Part shown: positions 57,017-64,000 of the stretch, in pieces | Numbering within the stretch: position 1 is the stretch's first letter | Layout: each line of letters opens with the position of its first letter | NCBI RefSeq assembly: GCF_003946165.1 | Contig: NZ_RHOI01000003.1 | Span: forward strand, 62,001 to 126,000 | DNA from: Lacticaseibacillus baoqingensis | Lineage (GTDB): Bacteria > Bacillota > Bacilli > Lactobacillales > Lactobacillaceae | Direction: 5' to 3' | Length of the DNA stretch: 64,000 nucleotides | Notes under the pieces: generated by a model | Told to the model about the DNA's origin: nothing | Databases searched by the model: none | What the model saw: the letters and a program-made list of their open reading frames with translations, nothing else | Position numbers and translations under genes: made by a program

Positions 57017-58147
57017 ATGGAGAAAAAAGCGTCTTGGTTCTACCGTCGCTTCTTAAATAGTAAGTTCACCACTGCGATCCTCAACTTACTGTTGGTCTTA
57101 CTGGTCGTGTGGGTATTCACTAAGATCGCCTGGGTCTTTGAACCGGTCATGGCGTTTTTGCGCGTGGTTGCACCGCCTTTTATCTTCGCGGGTGTTTTAT
57201 TTTACCTATTGAACCCCTTGGTGATCCGCCTAACGCGCTTTGGTGTAAAGCGCGTGTGGGCGATCGCCATCGTGTTGCTGGCGGTGTTGGCCCTATTGAT
57301 CATCGCGGTGTTGAAGTTTGTCCCGACGGTCGAGCGCCAGTTTACGAATATTTTACAATCGTATCCGACTTACTGGCATGACTTCACCACTTGGCTGATC
57401 GATTTGAATGATCATCAAGACTTGATCTCGCAGCGTGATCTTGAACAGATCGGCAATGAGTTGATGACGGCGATCAATGATAAAAGAGGCACGCTTGCCG
57501 CCAGCACCGTCGCCCAACTGCAAAATCTCGTCGGTATTGTCGGCAACGTGGTGGTCACCGTAGCGACCGCGCCGATCATCTTGTTTTTTATGCTTAAAGA
57601 TGGCGACGAATTTGCGCCGAAGCTCGTGGCGTTGTTTCCAGTCAAGTTGCGGGCCAGTATCCATCAAATGCTGCATGAAATGAATGCCAAAGTCGGCTCT
57701 TATGTTCAAGGCCAGCTGACTGTCGCCATGGCAGTGGCGCTCATTTTCATGGTGGGCTACTCGCTGATCGGGTTGCGCTTTGCCTTGGTTTTAGGCCTGA
57801 TCGCCGGCCCGCTGAATCTGATCCCTTATTTTGGGTCAGCCCTGGCAATGGTGCCGGCGCTGATCGTCGGGGCGGTCACCAGTCCCAAAATGCTGATCGC
57901 GGTGATCATCACCTTTTTTGTCGAATGGTTGTTAGAGACGCAATTGATCTCGCCACTGGTGATGGGCTCTAAACTGGCCATGCACCCGATCACGATCGTC
58001 ATCGTGTTGTTGACTGCAGGCAATCTTTTCGGTTTAGCCGGAGTGATCTTAGGCATCCCCGGGTTTGCCGTGATCAAGATCGTCGTCACGCGCTTTTTCA
58101 GCTGGTACCAACAGGTGTCCGGCCTCTATGAAGAAACAAAGGAGTAA
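57017..58147 (+). CDS. AI-2E family transporter
   Basis: 376 residues, eight predicted membrane helices with the family's pattern: N-terminal helix pair, a cytoplasmic amphipathic region (LIDLNDHQDLISQRDLEQIGNELMTAI), then FMLKDGDEFAPKLVALFP and GLIAGPLNLIPYFGSALAMVPALIVG. Members export autoinducer-2 in E. coli (TqsA), but Gram-positive ones include Na+/H+ antiporters, so substrate is open. AAGGAGGCCTGT precedes the ATG. A second membrane protein gene follows 4 bp after the stop. Confidence 0.9.
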   Translation: MEKKASWFYRRFLNSKFTTAILNLLLVLLVVWVFTKIAWVFEPVMAFLRVVAPPFIFAGVLFYLLNPLVIRLTRFGVKRVWAIAIVLLAVLALLIIAVLKFVPTVERQFTNILQSYPTYWHDFTTWLIDLNDHQDLISQRDLEQIGNELMTAINDKRGTLAASTVAQLQNLVGIVGNVVVTVATAPIILFFMLKDGDEFAPKLVALFPVKLRASIHQMLHEMNAKVGSYVQGQLTVAMAVALIFMVGYSLIGLRFALVLGLIAGPLNLIPYFGSALAMVPALIVGAVTSPKMLIAVIITFFVEWLLETQLISPLVMGSKLAMHPITIVIVLLTAGNLFGLAGVILGIPGFAVIKIVVTRFFSWYQQVSGLYEETKE

Positions 58148-58151
58148 CTTA

Positions 58152-58625
58152 ATGCTCAATACAATTTTGATCCCTTTAGATGTCGCTTTCTTAGCTTACG
58201 GCGGGTACTTGCTGTATCGCCATAGTCAAATCGACATCCATGCCGGTTATGCCACCTTCCAAGTTTTCTTTGCGGCGGTGCTCGCCATGTGGTTTGTGAC
58301 GGCTGGCATCAGCAACCTGCCTTACATTATCTTAATGGCGACATTCATCACCTTAGTGGTGCTTTCTGGTGCCAGTGGGCTGACGCCCACTCGCGTCATC
58401 GCCACAGGCGTCTTTTCACGGGTGATCCCGTATACCAAGCTGGCAGGCATCACATTGACCCCGCTGTCATTGCCCAATGGCCGGCAATTAGTGATCGCGA
58501 TTTTCAACCTCAAGCCGCGCCGCTTTGTGCGCTTGACCTTCCGCAGCGATCTGGAAAGCCTGATCCAAACCATTCGTCCACGCTTGCCAGAAGACGTCGC
58601 GATCACGATCCAACACGTGCAATAA
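58152..58625 (+). CDS. Membrane protein of unknown function, cotranscribed with the AI-2E gene
   Basis: 157 residues from the ATG at 58152 (AAAGGAG-taactta-ATG, where the AAAGGAG lies in the last codons of the previous gene). Three to four membrane helices (residues 1-85), then a soluble C-terminal domain (TPTRVIATGVFSRVIPYTKLAGITLTPLSLPNGRQLVIAIFNLKPRRFVRLTFRSDLESLIQTIRPRLP) that looks like the PH-like/DUF5673 type. Role unknown; tight coupling suggests a joint function. Confidence 0.72.
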   Translation: MLNTILIPLDVAFLAYGGYLLYRHSQIDIHAGYATFQVFFAAVLAMWFVTAGISNLPYIILMATFITLVVLSGASGLTPTRVIATGVFSRVIPYTKLAGITLTPLSLPNGRQLVIAIFNLKPRRFVRLTFRSDLESLIQTIRPRLPEDVAITIQHVQ

Positions 58626-58637
58626 CTCGCAGCAAAC

Positions 58638-58679
58638 AAAACGGCGGCAAAACCAATTTAATGGTTTTGCCGCCGTTTG
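58638..58679. terminator. Terminator after the AI-2E operon
   Basis: AAACGGCGGCAAAACCA...TGGTTTTGCCGCCGTTT. Confidence 0.9.
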
Positions 58680-58829
58680 CTTGGGTAAACGCGCTTTCCA
58701 AGGCAACGGGGGTGCGTGCTAATCGCTCGCGTCGTCCGCCGGCTGCGCCGACTGCCGCCACGCCCTATTAGCCCAACCCCCTAAGTGCGCCTTGGGTCAC
58801 GCTCTGACTAAACGCGCTCCTAATCGCAG

Positions 58830-58903
58830 CGGGGTCGCAGGTAAGGCAGCCCGGTCACGTCGCGTGCCGCGACGCACCCAGGCTGCCTTACCTACACCCC
58901 TAA
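58830..58903 (-). repeat. GC-rich intergenic repeat, copy B (inverse to copy A)
   Basis: Reverse complement matches 30917-30990 closely (TAGGGGTGTaGGTAAGGCAG..., CGTCGCGGCACGCG, GTGACCGGG, ACCCCG). Internally palindromic: GGTAAGGCAGCC at 58840 pairs with GGCTGCCTTACC at 58881. A long stem-loop is possible on either strand. No gene in 58680-58925. Confidence 0.75.
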
Positions 58904-58929
58904 AAGCGCGATTAGTCACGCTCTCACGA

Positions 58930-59244
58930 CAAAGACACGTCCAGTGTGTGCTGACGTGTCTCGGGCGATTCCTTTAGGTGCAAGGCGCGGTTGCCGGACC
59001 GCGGTTTGTTGGGATACGATGCCTGAGTTTGCGCTCAGGGCTTGGCCGTTTTGACCTCTTGGCAGGTTTGATCCTGCTTTGAGGGTGGTACGCCAGTGTC
59101 TCGCCCTTGCCCGAGTCTTTCCAGGCCATCTTCGGGATGTACCCCTTAGCGTGTGTGAGGCCCAGGTTGCCCCGGCTGGCTGCCCCACCGTTGATGTCTG
59201 GGAAAACTTATGGAGTGCGCACCACCATACCCAGCCACATGATC
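58930..59244 (-). ncRNA. Candidate structured RNA, about 315 nt
   Basis: No ORF with a ribosome binding site, although the interval is long and GC-rich. On the minus strand TTTACA (59274-59279), 17 bp, TATCTT (59251-59256) predicts a start near 59244. The transcript would contain consecutive hairpins: GCAGG-atcaaa-CCTGC (59062-59077), CTGAG-cgcaaa-CTCAG (59023-59038), GCGGT-ccggca-ACCGC (58987-59002) and a final GACACGTC...GACGTGTC (58934-58960) followed by TTTGT. Not tmRNA, SRP or RNase P by their conserved cores. The plus strand contains a T-box-like GAGGGTGGTACGCC...TCTCGCCCTT, but no gene follows on that strand. Confidence 0.4.
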
Positions 59245-59399
59245 GTGATCAAGATACCACGCTTTGCCGTTAATGTAAACCCTTTCGCAAAACTTTTTTA
59301 ACCGCTAATCCCACTGCCTGGAGAATATAAATAAATCGTTAGACTTAGCGGGTTTCGTCACGATTCAGACCAGTTAATAAAAGGATCATTCGATATATC

Positions 59400-59428
59400 T
59401 TGACACCATTATTTACTGATTATATATG
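59400..59428 (+). promoter_or_regulatory. Orphan sigma-A-like promoter
   Basis: TTGACA (59400-59405), 17 bp, TATATG (59423-59428). The next plus-strand gene is over 550 bp away, past a minus-strand gene; a short transcript through GCTGC...GCAGC (59429-59448) is possible. The rest of 59280-59500 shows nothing else. Confidence 0.4.
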
Positions 59429-59502
59429 CTGCGTTTTCTTCCAGCAGCAGGTACCCTCATTTGCCGCTGGCGGTTGCTCATTGGCACACGTTTTTTCACC
59501 GC

Positions 59503-59546
59503 AAAAAAAAGTTGGCGACGACTGGTTCAGCCGCCTCCAACTTTAA
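59503..59546 (-). terminator. Terminator of the 117-residue membrane protein gene
   Basis: AAAGTTGGaGGCG...CGTCGCCAACTTT followed by T-run on the minus strand. Confidence 0.88.
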
Positions 59547-59554
59547 TGTTCGCT

Positions 59555-59908
59555 TTAGATCTGCCGCAGTGAAAACAATAGCGCCAACACCACCACGATC
59601 CCAATCGCGCCGAAGGTAAAGATCCCATCGAATACGATGCCCAACATAAAGACGTAGATCAACGCCATCATGGCCCCGCCGATGATCAAGTCCACCAAAA
59701 AACGCCCGCGCTTAGTTTGGCAACTCGCGTCTAAGCCGATCAGCAGCCAAATGCCCACGGCCAAGCCGACGCCTAGACTGACGGTAGTCGCCATCGCCAG
59801 TACCGTTTGCGGATGGATCACAAACCAGCCAATGGCGCCAAAAAGAATGGCTGCCAATAATAATAGGAAGAACAGGCCGTATGCGTGACCTTTTTTTGCA
59901 TGTGACAT
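59555..59908 (-). CDS. Four-helix membrane protein, hypothetical
   Basis: 117 residues: MSHAKKGHAYGLFFLLLLAAILFGAIGWFVIHPQ..., four predicted membrane helices, basic loop (CQTKRGRFLVDLIIGGAMMALIYV). No family recognised. Own terminator; starts opposite the oxidoreductase gene with an 90-bp divergent gap. Confidence 0.75.
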   Translation of the reverse strand: MSHAKKGHAYGLFFLLLLAAILFGAIGWFVIHPQTVLAMATTVSLGVGLAVGIWLLIGLDASCQTKRGRFLVDLIIGGAMMALIYVFMLGIVFDGIFTFGAIGIVVVLALLFSLRQI

Positions 59909-59998
59909 GAAAACGCCTCTCAGTTTGTTTTGTCTCAGTTTACCAGAAAACTGGATTGGATTACACTAAGGCTATCATAATCTTAAGGAGTGGTGTGT

Positions 59999-61012
59999 GT
60001 GTCTGAAAATATTGCCTATGCCGCTAATGGCGCAAAACCAGCGACTGATCCAGATTGCTTCACCGAGATCACCTTGCCGATCCCGACCCCTGATGTTGAT
60101 GACGTCGTGGTCCAACTAGAAGCGACTGCTCTTAACCCGATCGACACCAAACGCCGCGCCGCACTCCCAGCGCAAACTGAACCAGTGATTTTCGGCTATG
60201 ATGGCGTCGGCATCGTGTCTGCCGTTGGCCGTGATGTGACGGCGTTCAAGGTGGGCCAGCGCGTGCTGTACTCAGGCACCACTAAGCGCCCAGGCAGTTA
60301 TCAACATTATCAAAGTGTCCCCGCTGCCTTAGTCGCCAACGCCCCAGCTGCTGCACCTGCCGCCGACTTGGCCGCCTTGCCTTTGGTCGGGTTGACGGCT
60401 TGGGAGCTGTTGTTTGAGAAAATGGGCTTCACCCCGCAAGCTGATGCCAACAGCGGCCAAAGCGTCTTGGTGATCAATGGTGCCGGCGGCGTCGGATCAA
60501 TGCTCACGCAGCTGGCACATTGGGCAGGCTTAACCGTGTATGCCACCGCCAGCCCCCAGCACTTTGATTGGTTGTTGGCCCATGGCGTTGATCATCCCTT
60601 GGATTATCATGCTGATATCGTCCAAGCGGTCCAAGCCCACACCCAGTTTGTCGATGGCGTCGCGATTCTTTATGCCCCGGCGCCATACATCCAAGCGGCG
60701 GCGACCTTGATCGCCCCGCTGGGCCATGTGGCGACTATCGTTACACCGACTGACCCATTAGACTTGGCGGCGTTGAAACCAAAAGCGGCCAGCTTTGATC
60801 AAGAATATATGTTCACCAAGTCAGATTTTGGGGTGCAAGTCGCCTCGACACGCCAGATCTTGACGCAATTGGCCAACTTATATCAAGCTGGGCAGCTGAC
60901 GGCCAGCGTTACGCAGACTTGGCCGCTGACTTTGGCTAATTTGTTGACGGCCACGCAACAATTGGAAGCCGGGCACACCCATGGCAAGCTGTGCTTACTT
61001 ATGGAAGCCTAA
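59999..61012 (+). CDS. Quinone-oxidoreductase-like zinc-binding-type dehydrogenase (MDR family)
   Basis: 337 residues from a GTG at 59999 (AAGGAG-tggtgtgt-GTG; three in-frame GTGs occur and this one has the right spacing). GroES-like N-terminal domain (VVQLEATALNPIDTKRRA, FGYDGVGIVSAVGRDVTAFKVGQRVLYSG) and Rossmann domain with VLVINGAGGVGSMLTQLAHWAGLTVYATAS near residue 157. The structural and catalytic zinc ligands of true alcohol dehydrogenases are absent, as in ZADH2/quinone reductases using NADPH. Substrate unknown. Ends by overlapping a convergent gene by 18 bp. Confidence 0.88.
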   Translation: MSENIAYAANGAKPATDPDCFTEITLPIPTPDVDDVVVQLEATALNPIDTKRRAALPAQTEPVIFGYDGVGIVSAVGRDVTAFKVGQRVLYSGTTKRPGSYQHYQSVPAALVANAPAAAPAADLAALPLVGLTAWELLFEKMGFTPQADANSGQSVLVINGAGGVGSMLTQLAHWAGLTVYATASPQHFDWLLAHGVDHPLDYHADIVQAVQAHTQFVDGVAILYAPAPYIQAAATLIAPLGHVATIVTPTDPLDLAALKPKAASFDQEYMFTKSDFGVQVASTRQILTQLANLYQAGQLTASVTQTWPLTLANLLTATQQLEAGHTHGKLCLLMEA

Positions 61013-61288
61013 CGCATAGCGCAAGGTCCGCTTGGCATCGGCTTGCGTCATCCGCTTGGGATCATAAATGATCACACCATCGCCCATATAATAGTTGAAT
61101 TTTTCAATGATTGCGCGCTGCGTCAAGCTGCGCAAGCGCAGTTCGTCGTTGACTTGCAAGAGATAATCGGCGCTCCAGTCTTTGTCCATCATTGCTGGTT
61201 CATCACGCTCGGTGATGTAGCCTTTTTCCATGATCAAGTTCGCCCCTTCGGCTTTTTGCAGCCGCGTGATCGCTTCTGTTGGCTCCAT
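60995..61288 (-). CDS. Hypothetical protein
   Basis: 97 residues from the ATG at 61288 (GGGAGGGAAAGTT). MEPTEAITRLQKAEGANLIMEKGYITERDEPAMMDKDWSADYLLQVNDELRLRSLTQRAIIEKFNYYMGDGVIIYDPKRMTQADAKRTLRYALGFHK. Soluble, mixed charge, no family recognised. Convergent with the oxidoreductase gene, the two stops overlapping. Confidence 0.72.
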   Translation of the reverse strand: MEPTEAITRLQKAEGANLIMEKGYITERDEPAMMDKDWSADYLLQVNDELRLRSLTQRAIIEKFNYYMGDGVIIYDPKRMTQADAKRTLRYALGFHK

Positions 61289-61420
61289 AACTTTCCCTCC
61301 CAAAAAAACCCGTCTGCATTAAATGTAGCGATTTCATGAAGGATGTGCAAGCCGTAACCAGTTTTTAAGCTTGGTTTAGGGTTGTGGGGATATGATTGTA
61401 ATTGAAATGAGGTGCAGACA

Positions 61421-62119
61421 TTGCCAGATAAGCCTAAGCTCTTGGTCATTGAAGACGACCCGAATTTGAATCAAAGCATTGTCGGGTTCGTTTCGGACTT
61501 TGCCGATGCAGACGCTGCTTTGACCGGAACCGATGGTGCGTTCATGGCAGAACAAGCGATCTATGACGCCATTGTGTTAGACATCATGCTGCCAGAGCTC
61601 AACGGGTTTGATCTGTTGAAGACGTTGCGGGCCAAACAAGTGCAAACTCCGGTATTGATCCTCACTGCCAAAGATGCGCTGGCCGATAAGCTGCGCGGCT
61701 TTACGCTTGGCGGCGATGATTATTTGACCAAGCCGTTTCACCGCGAAGAATTGGTGATGCGGCTGAAGGCCTTGCTCAAGCGCACCGGCAAATTAGCCTT
61801 AGACAATGTCTTGCAATGCCCGCCGATCACCCTTGACTTAGCCAACCACACGGTTAGTGTCAACGATTCGGCGGTGATCTTGAATGGCAAAGAATATGAT
61901 CTGTTGGTTTACTTACTCCAAAACGCCGATACCATCATTACCAAAGACCAGATCTTTGATCGCCTGTGGGGGTTTGACTCTGACACGGCGATTTCGGTGG
62001 TGGAAGTGTATATGTCGAACCTGCGCAAGAAACTGCGCCAGACCCCAGCCGAAAACATGATCAAAACGATCAGAAGTGTTGGGTATATCTTACAAAGCGA
62101 GGCAATCAATGAAGAATGA
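61421..62119 (+). CDS. OmpR-family response regulator
   Basis: 232 residues from a TTG at 61421 (GAGGTG-cagaca-TTG; an in-frame GTG at 61412 lies in the site itself). Receiver domain: acidic pocket LLVIEDDPN, phosphoacceptor Asp in AIVLDIMLPELNGFDLL near residue 53, switch Thr in VLILTAKDA, Lys in DDYLTKPF. C-terminal Trans_reg_C winged helix (ILNGKEYDLLVYLLQN...VVEVYMSNLRKKLR...IRSVGYIL). Overlaps the kinase gene by 11 bp; the pair is a two-component system of unknown signal. Confidence 0.95.
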   Translation: MPDKPKLLVIEDDPNLNQSIVGFVSDFADADAALTGTDGAFMAEQAIYDAIVLDIMLPELNGFDLLKTLRAKQVQTPVLILTAKDALADKLRGFTLGGDDYLTKPFHREELVMRLKALLKRTGKLALDNVLQCPPITLDLANHTVSVNDSAVILNGKEYDLLVYLLQNADTIITKDQIFDRLWGFDSDTAISVVEVYMSNLRKKLRQTPAENMIKTIRSVGYILQSEAINEE

Positions 62120-63407
62120 TCCTGCGATCGAAAGCCAGCGCCGCCGTTTATTCACCAGCCAACTGCTGGCTTTTGCCGGTTTGTTCATCGCGCTGGGATT
62201 GATCGTGTATTTCATCTATGACCGCACCGTTTATCACGACGTCGATCAAACCTTGGTGGAAAAAAAGACGCACCTTTACAACGACAAACAGCCGCTCAAC
62301 AATGGGAATCCCTTGCGCTCCGGCAAACCGCAAACCAATGACCCGACGCCTTTTCGCACCATGGTAGTCGTGTTCAATAACCAAGGCAAGATCAGCAACA
62401 AAGCGCGCATCGGCCAAGACGCGTATGCCTACTTGCAATACTTGCGCTTGAATAAAGCCGACCTCAATCAAAAGCGCACCTTGACTACCGCCAGCGGGAC
62501 TTTCCGGACCCTGTTGATCAAGATCCCTAAAGCCGCCAAAAACGCCTCCCATGCCGGCCATTTCGTGATGATCGTGCAAAACATCGACTCGCAAATGTTT
62601 GCCTTGCAAACCTTCCGCCAAGCCTTGATCTTGACCATGGTAGTGTTTTGGCTGCTGTCATTGGCGTTGTCTTATTGGTTGGCCAATCGCTCTTTGCAGC
62701 CGGTGGTGGTCGCTTGGCAACACCAACAAGACTTCGTCGCCAATGCGGCGCATGAACTGCGCGCACCGCTGGCAGTGATCCAAAGTCAACAAGAAGCGCT
62801 GCTGACCAAACCCAATGCCAAGATCATCGACCAAACCGAAGCCATCGCCACCAGCCTGGCAGAGACTAAGCGTTTGCGGCAATTGACCGGCGACTTGCTG
62901 ACCATCGCCAAAGCCGACAGCAATGCCCAAGAGCTTGATATTCAGCCGCATGACCTCAAGGCATATTTCACCAAGGTCTTACAGCCTTATGCCGACATCG
63001 CCGCCAGCCAAGCCAAGCACTTCACCAGCGACTTGCCTGCTGATGGCAACGCCTTATTTGATGGGGAAAGGCTCCATCAGCTGATGGTCTTGTTATTAGA
63101 CAATGCGTTCAAATACACCGCTCAAGGCGATGCAGTTTGGGTCAAGGTCAGCGTGACCAACAACGACTGGTCCTTGAGCGTCGGCAACTCCGGCCCAACG
63201 ATCACGCCTGCAGACAAAGCCCACATCTTCGAGCGCTTTTACCGCAGCGATCCCAGCCGCAACCGCCAAACCGGCGGTTCCGGCTTAGGCTTAGCTATCG
63301 GCCAATGGATCGTTTTGGCCCATCACGGCAAACTGACGGTTCAAGACGTCCAGCCGCATGGCGCCGTTTTCACGGCTAAGTTCCCGCGCATCCCTAAGCT
63401 TGGCTAA
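62109..63407 (+). CDS. Sensor histidine kinase
   Basis: 432 residues from the ATG at 62109 (GAGGCAATCA). Two membrane helices (about residues 13-37 and 170-195) enclose an extracellular sensor of about 130 residues. DHp: FVANAAHELRAPLAVIQSQQ near residue 215 with the phospho-His; N-box LLDNAFKYTAQGD; G-boxes VGNSGPTI and GGSGLGLAIGQWIV. Full-length, all catalytic boxes present. Partner of the OmpR-type regulator immediately upstream. Confidence 0.94.
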   Translation: MKNDPAIESQRRRLFTSQLLAFAGLFIALGLIVYFIYDRTVYHDVDQTLVEKKTHLYNDKQPLNNGNPLRSGKPQTNDPTPFRTMVVVFNNQGKISNKARIGQDAYAYLQYLRLNKADLNQKRTLTTASGTFRTLLIKIPKAAKNASHAGHFVMIVQNIDSQMFALQTFRQALILTMVVFWLLSLALSYWLANRSLQPVVVAWQHQQDFVANAAHELRAPLAVIQSQQEALLTKPNAKIIDQTEAIATSLAETKRLRQLTGDLLTIAKADSNAQELDIQPHDLKAYFTKVLQPYADIAASQAKHFTSDLPADGNALFDGERLHQLMVLLLDNAFKYTAQGDAVWVKVSVTNNDWSLSVGNSGPTITPADKAHIFERFYRSDPSRNRQTGGSGLGLAIGQWIVLAHHGKLTVQDVQPHGAVFTAKFPRIPKLG

Positions 63408-63444
63408 AACAAGCTGAGCCACCAAGCGGTTTTCGCCATAGCAC

Positions 63445-63498
63445 AAACGCCTCGGGGCTACGATTCTAAACACGAATCGCGGTCCTGAGGCGTTTTTG
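63445..63498. terminator. Terminator between kinase and MFS genes
   Basis: AAACGCCTC...GAGGCGTTTTTG with an inner ACGATTC/GAATCGC stem; usable in both directions. Confidence 0.85.
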
Positions 63499-63541
63499 TT
63501 GCTTTGTAACACGCGACTAGCCGCTGATGGCCTTGCGACGT

Positions 63542-64000
63542 TTACGCTTTAGCCGCAAACTCGCGCCATTTTGACACCGAGCGCCACAATACGCCGCAAG
63601 CGGTCAGCGCCAACAGCGTGGCGATCCCCATTGCGACGTGCATGCCGCTGATAAACCAGGCCGGGTGGGCCGCAGGGAAGCTGACGACGCGGTGTTTTGC
63701 AATGGCACTCATTTGGGCAAACAAAAGCGTGGTGGTGACGCTGGTGCCTGCCACCATCCCCAGATTACGCGCCAAGGCGTTGAAACTGCCAGCCACCCCC
63801 AATTGCGCCTTGGGGACCACAGACATCACCACATCGCCGATCGGGGATTGAAAGATCCCGCTGCCGATTCCTAACAATACCGTGATCCCAATGAAGACCC
63901 ACACGGCACTGTGCAGCCCCAGCATGACATACGCCGCACTGCCTAAAGCAATGATCACCACGCCCACTAAAGCGACCTTGGCCACGTTCATTTTATCTGC
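63542..64000 (-). CDS. MFS transporter (EmrB/QacA-like), C-terminal part, cut by window edge
   Basis: The frame runs without interruption to the window end; 152 residues visible including the stop side. Membrane helices of the C-terminal half: KVALVGVVIIALGSAAYVML, VWVFIGITVLLGIGSGIFQSPIGDVVMSVVPKAQLGVAGSFNALARNLGMVAGTSV, and a last helix pair. The GIGSGIFQSP...V...GVAGSFNALARNLG pattern is typical of 14-TM DHA2 drug efflux proteins. The N-terminal part is outside the window. Confidence 0.85.
   Translation of the reverse strand, partial: ADKMNVAKVALVGVVIIALGSAAYVMLGLHSAVWVFIGITVLLGIGSGIFQSPIGDVVMSVVPKAQLGVAGSFNALARNLGMVAGTSVTTTLLFAQMSAIAKHRVVSFPAAHPAWFISGMHVAMGIATLLALTACGVLWRSVSKWREFAAKA

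Noticed and set aside
59085-59120. T-box riboswitch on the plus strand
   Set aside because: The GAGGGTGGTAC...CTCGCCCTT resemblance is good, but there is no recognisable stem I with specifier, no following terminator and no downstream gene, so it is mentioned only as a possibility.
58916-59301. Overlapping 60-90-codon ORFs on both strands in 58.9-59.3 kb
   Set aside because: Long only because the DNA is GC-rich; no initiation sites, Arg/Gly/Pro-rich products, and serial hairpins suggest non-coding DNA.
1-64000. CRISPR array
   Set aside because: No regularly spaced direct repeats of 25-40 bp with unique spacers were seen.

Overview
The window looks like a chromosomal segment of a Gram-positive, roughly 50-53% GC lactic acid bacterium of the family Lactobacillaceae, probably near Lacticaseibacillus or Schleiferilactobacillus. 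The pointers are AGGAGG-type ribosome binding sites, many TTG starts, a WxL surface-protein cluster, malolactic enzyme genes, BioY/BirA and a cdaA-cdaR-glmM operon. The species call is inference; I see no rRNA or other decisive marker.

Layout. 1-2788: 5' part of glmS, with its promoter and a NagR-type operator, then a C69 dipeptidase. 2934-3004: tRNA-Gln(CUG). 2990-16848: a 13.9-kb integrated element bounded by a perfect 19-bp direct repeat, the left copy of which forms the tRNA 3' end. It carries integrase, repressor, an excisionase/AlpA-like protein, small ORFs, a primase and a VirE-type helicase, an iteron-rich origin, then head adaptor, HNH nuclease, TerS, TerL, portal, protease-capsid fusion and connector. 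It has no tail, holin or lysin genes. This is the gene plan of a capsid-forming phage-inducible chromosomal island (cf-PICI): a phage satellite that makes its own heads and would borrow a helper phage's tails. It also has two cargo genes and a probable structured RNA.

17-24.4 kb: an amidohydrolase, manA, a serine hydrolase and the cdaA-cdaR-glmM operon (c-di-AMP synthesis plus amino-sugar/cell-wall precursor supply, tied functionally to glmS at the left edge). 24.6-34.5 kb: a P-type cation ATPase, an amino-acid-binding lipoprotein, pepF, a zinc-finger protein, birA and bioY with a BirA-type operator, a flavodoxin-like protein and tpx. 34.6-42.5 kb: a malate locus with two direct copies of a malolactic enzyme plus AEC-permease module flanking mleR and fumC. 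42.8-45.8 kb: an anchored Ser/Ala-rich protein, CorA and a third AEC permease. 46-47.3 kb: a solitary TnpB gene (IS605/IS1341 type). 47.4-51.4 kb: a WxL/DUF916 cell-surface cluster with an unusual sorting-signal/WxL fusion. 51.4-56.2 kb: lexA with its SOS box, and a murQ-murR-mannose-family PTS operon, probably for N-acetylmuramic acid. 56.5-64 kb: an AI-2E family permease, unknown membrane proteins, a GC-rich intergenic region with repeats and a candidate structured RNA, a zinc-free-type oxidoreductase, a two-component system and the 3' end of an MFS efflux gene.

The most interesting object is the cf-PICI, with its duplicated-iteron origin, an internal translation start that should release free capsid protein from the protease-capsid fusion, a terminator-capped unannotated RNA, and several unknown small early proteins. 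All calls are from reading the sequence; no database search was run.
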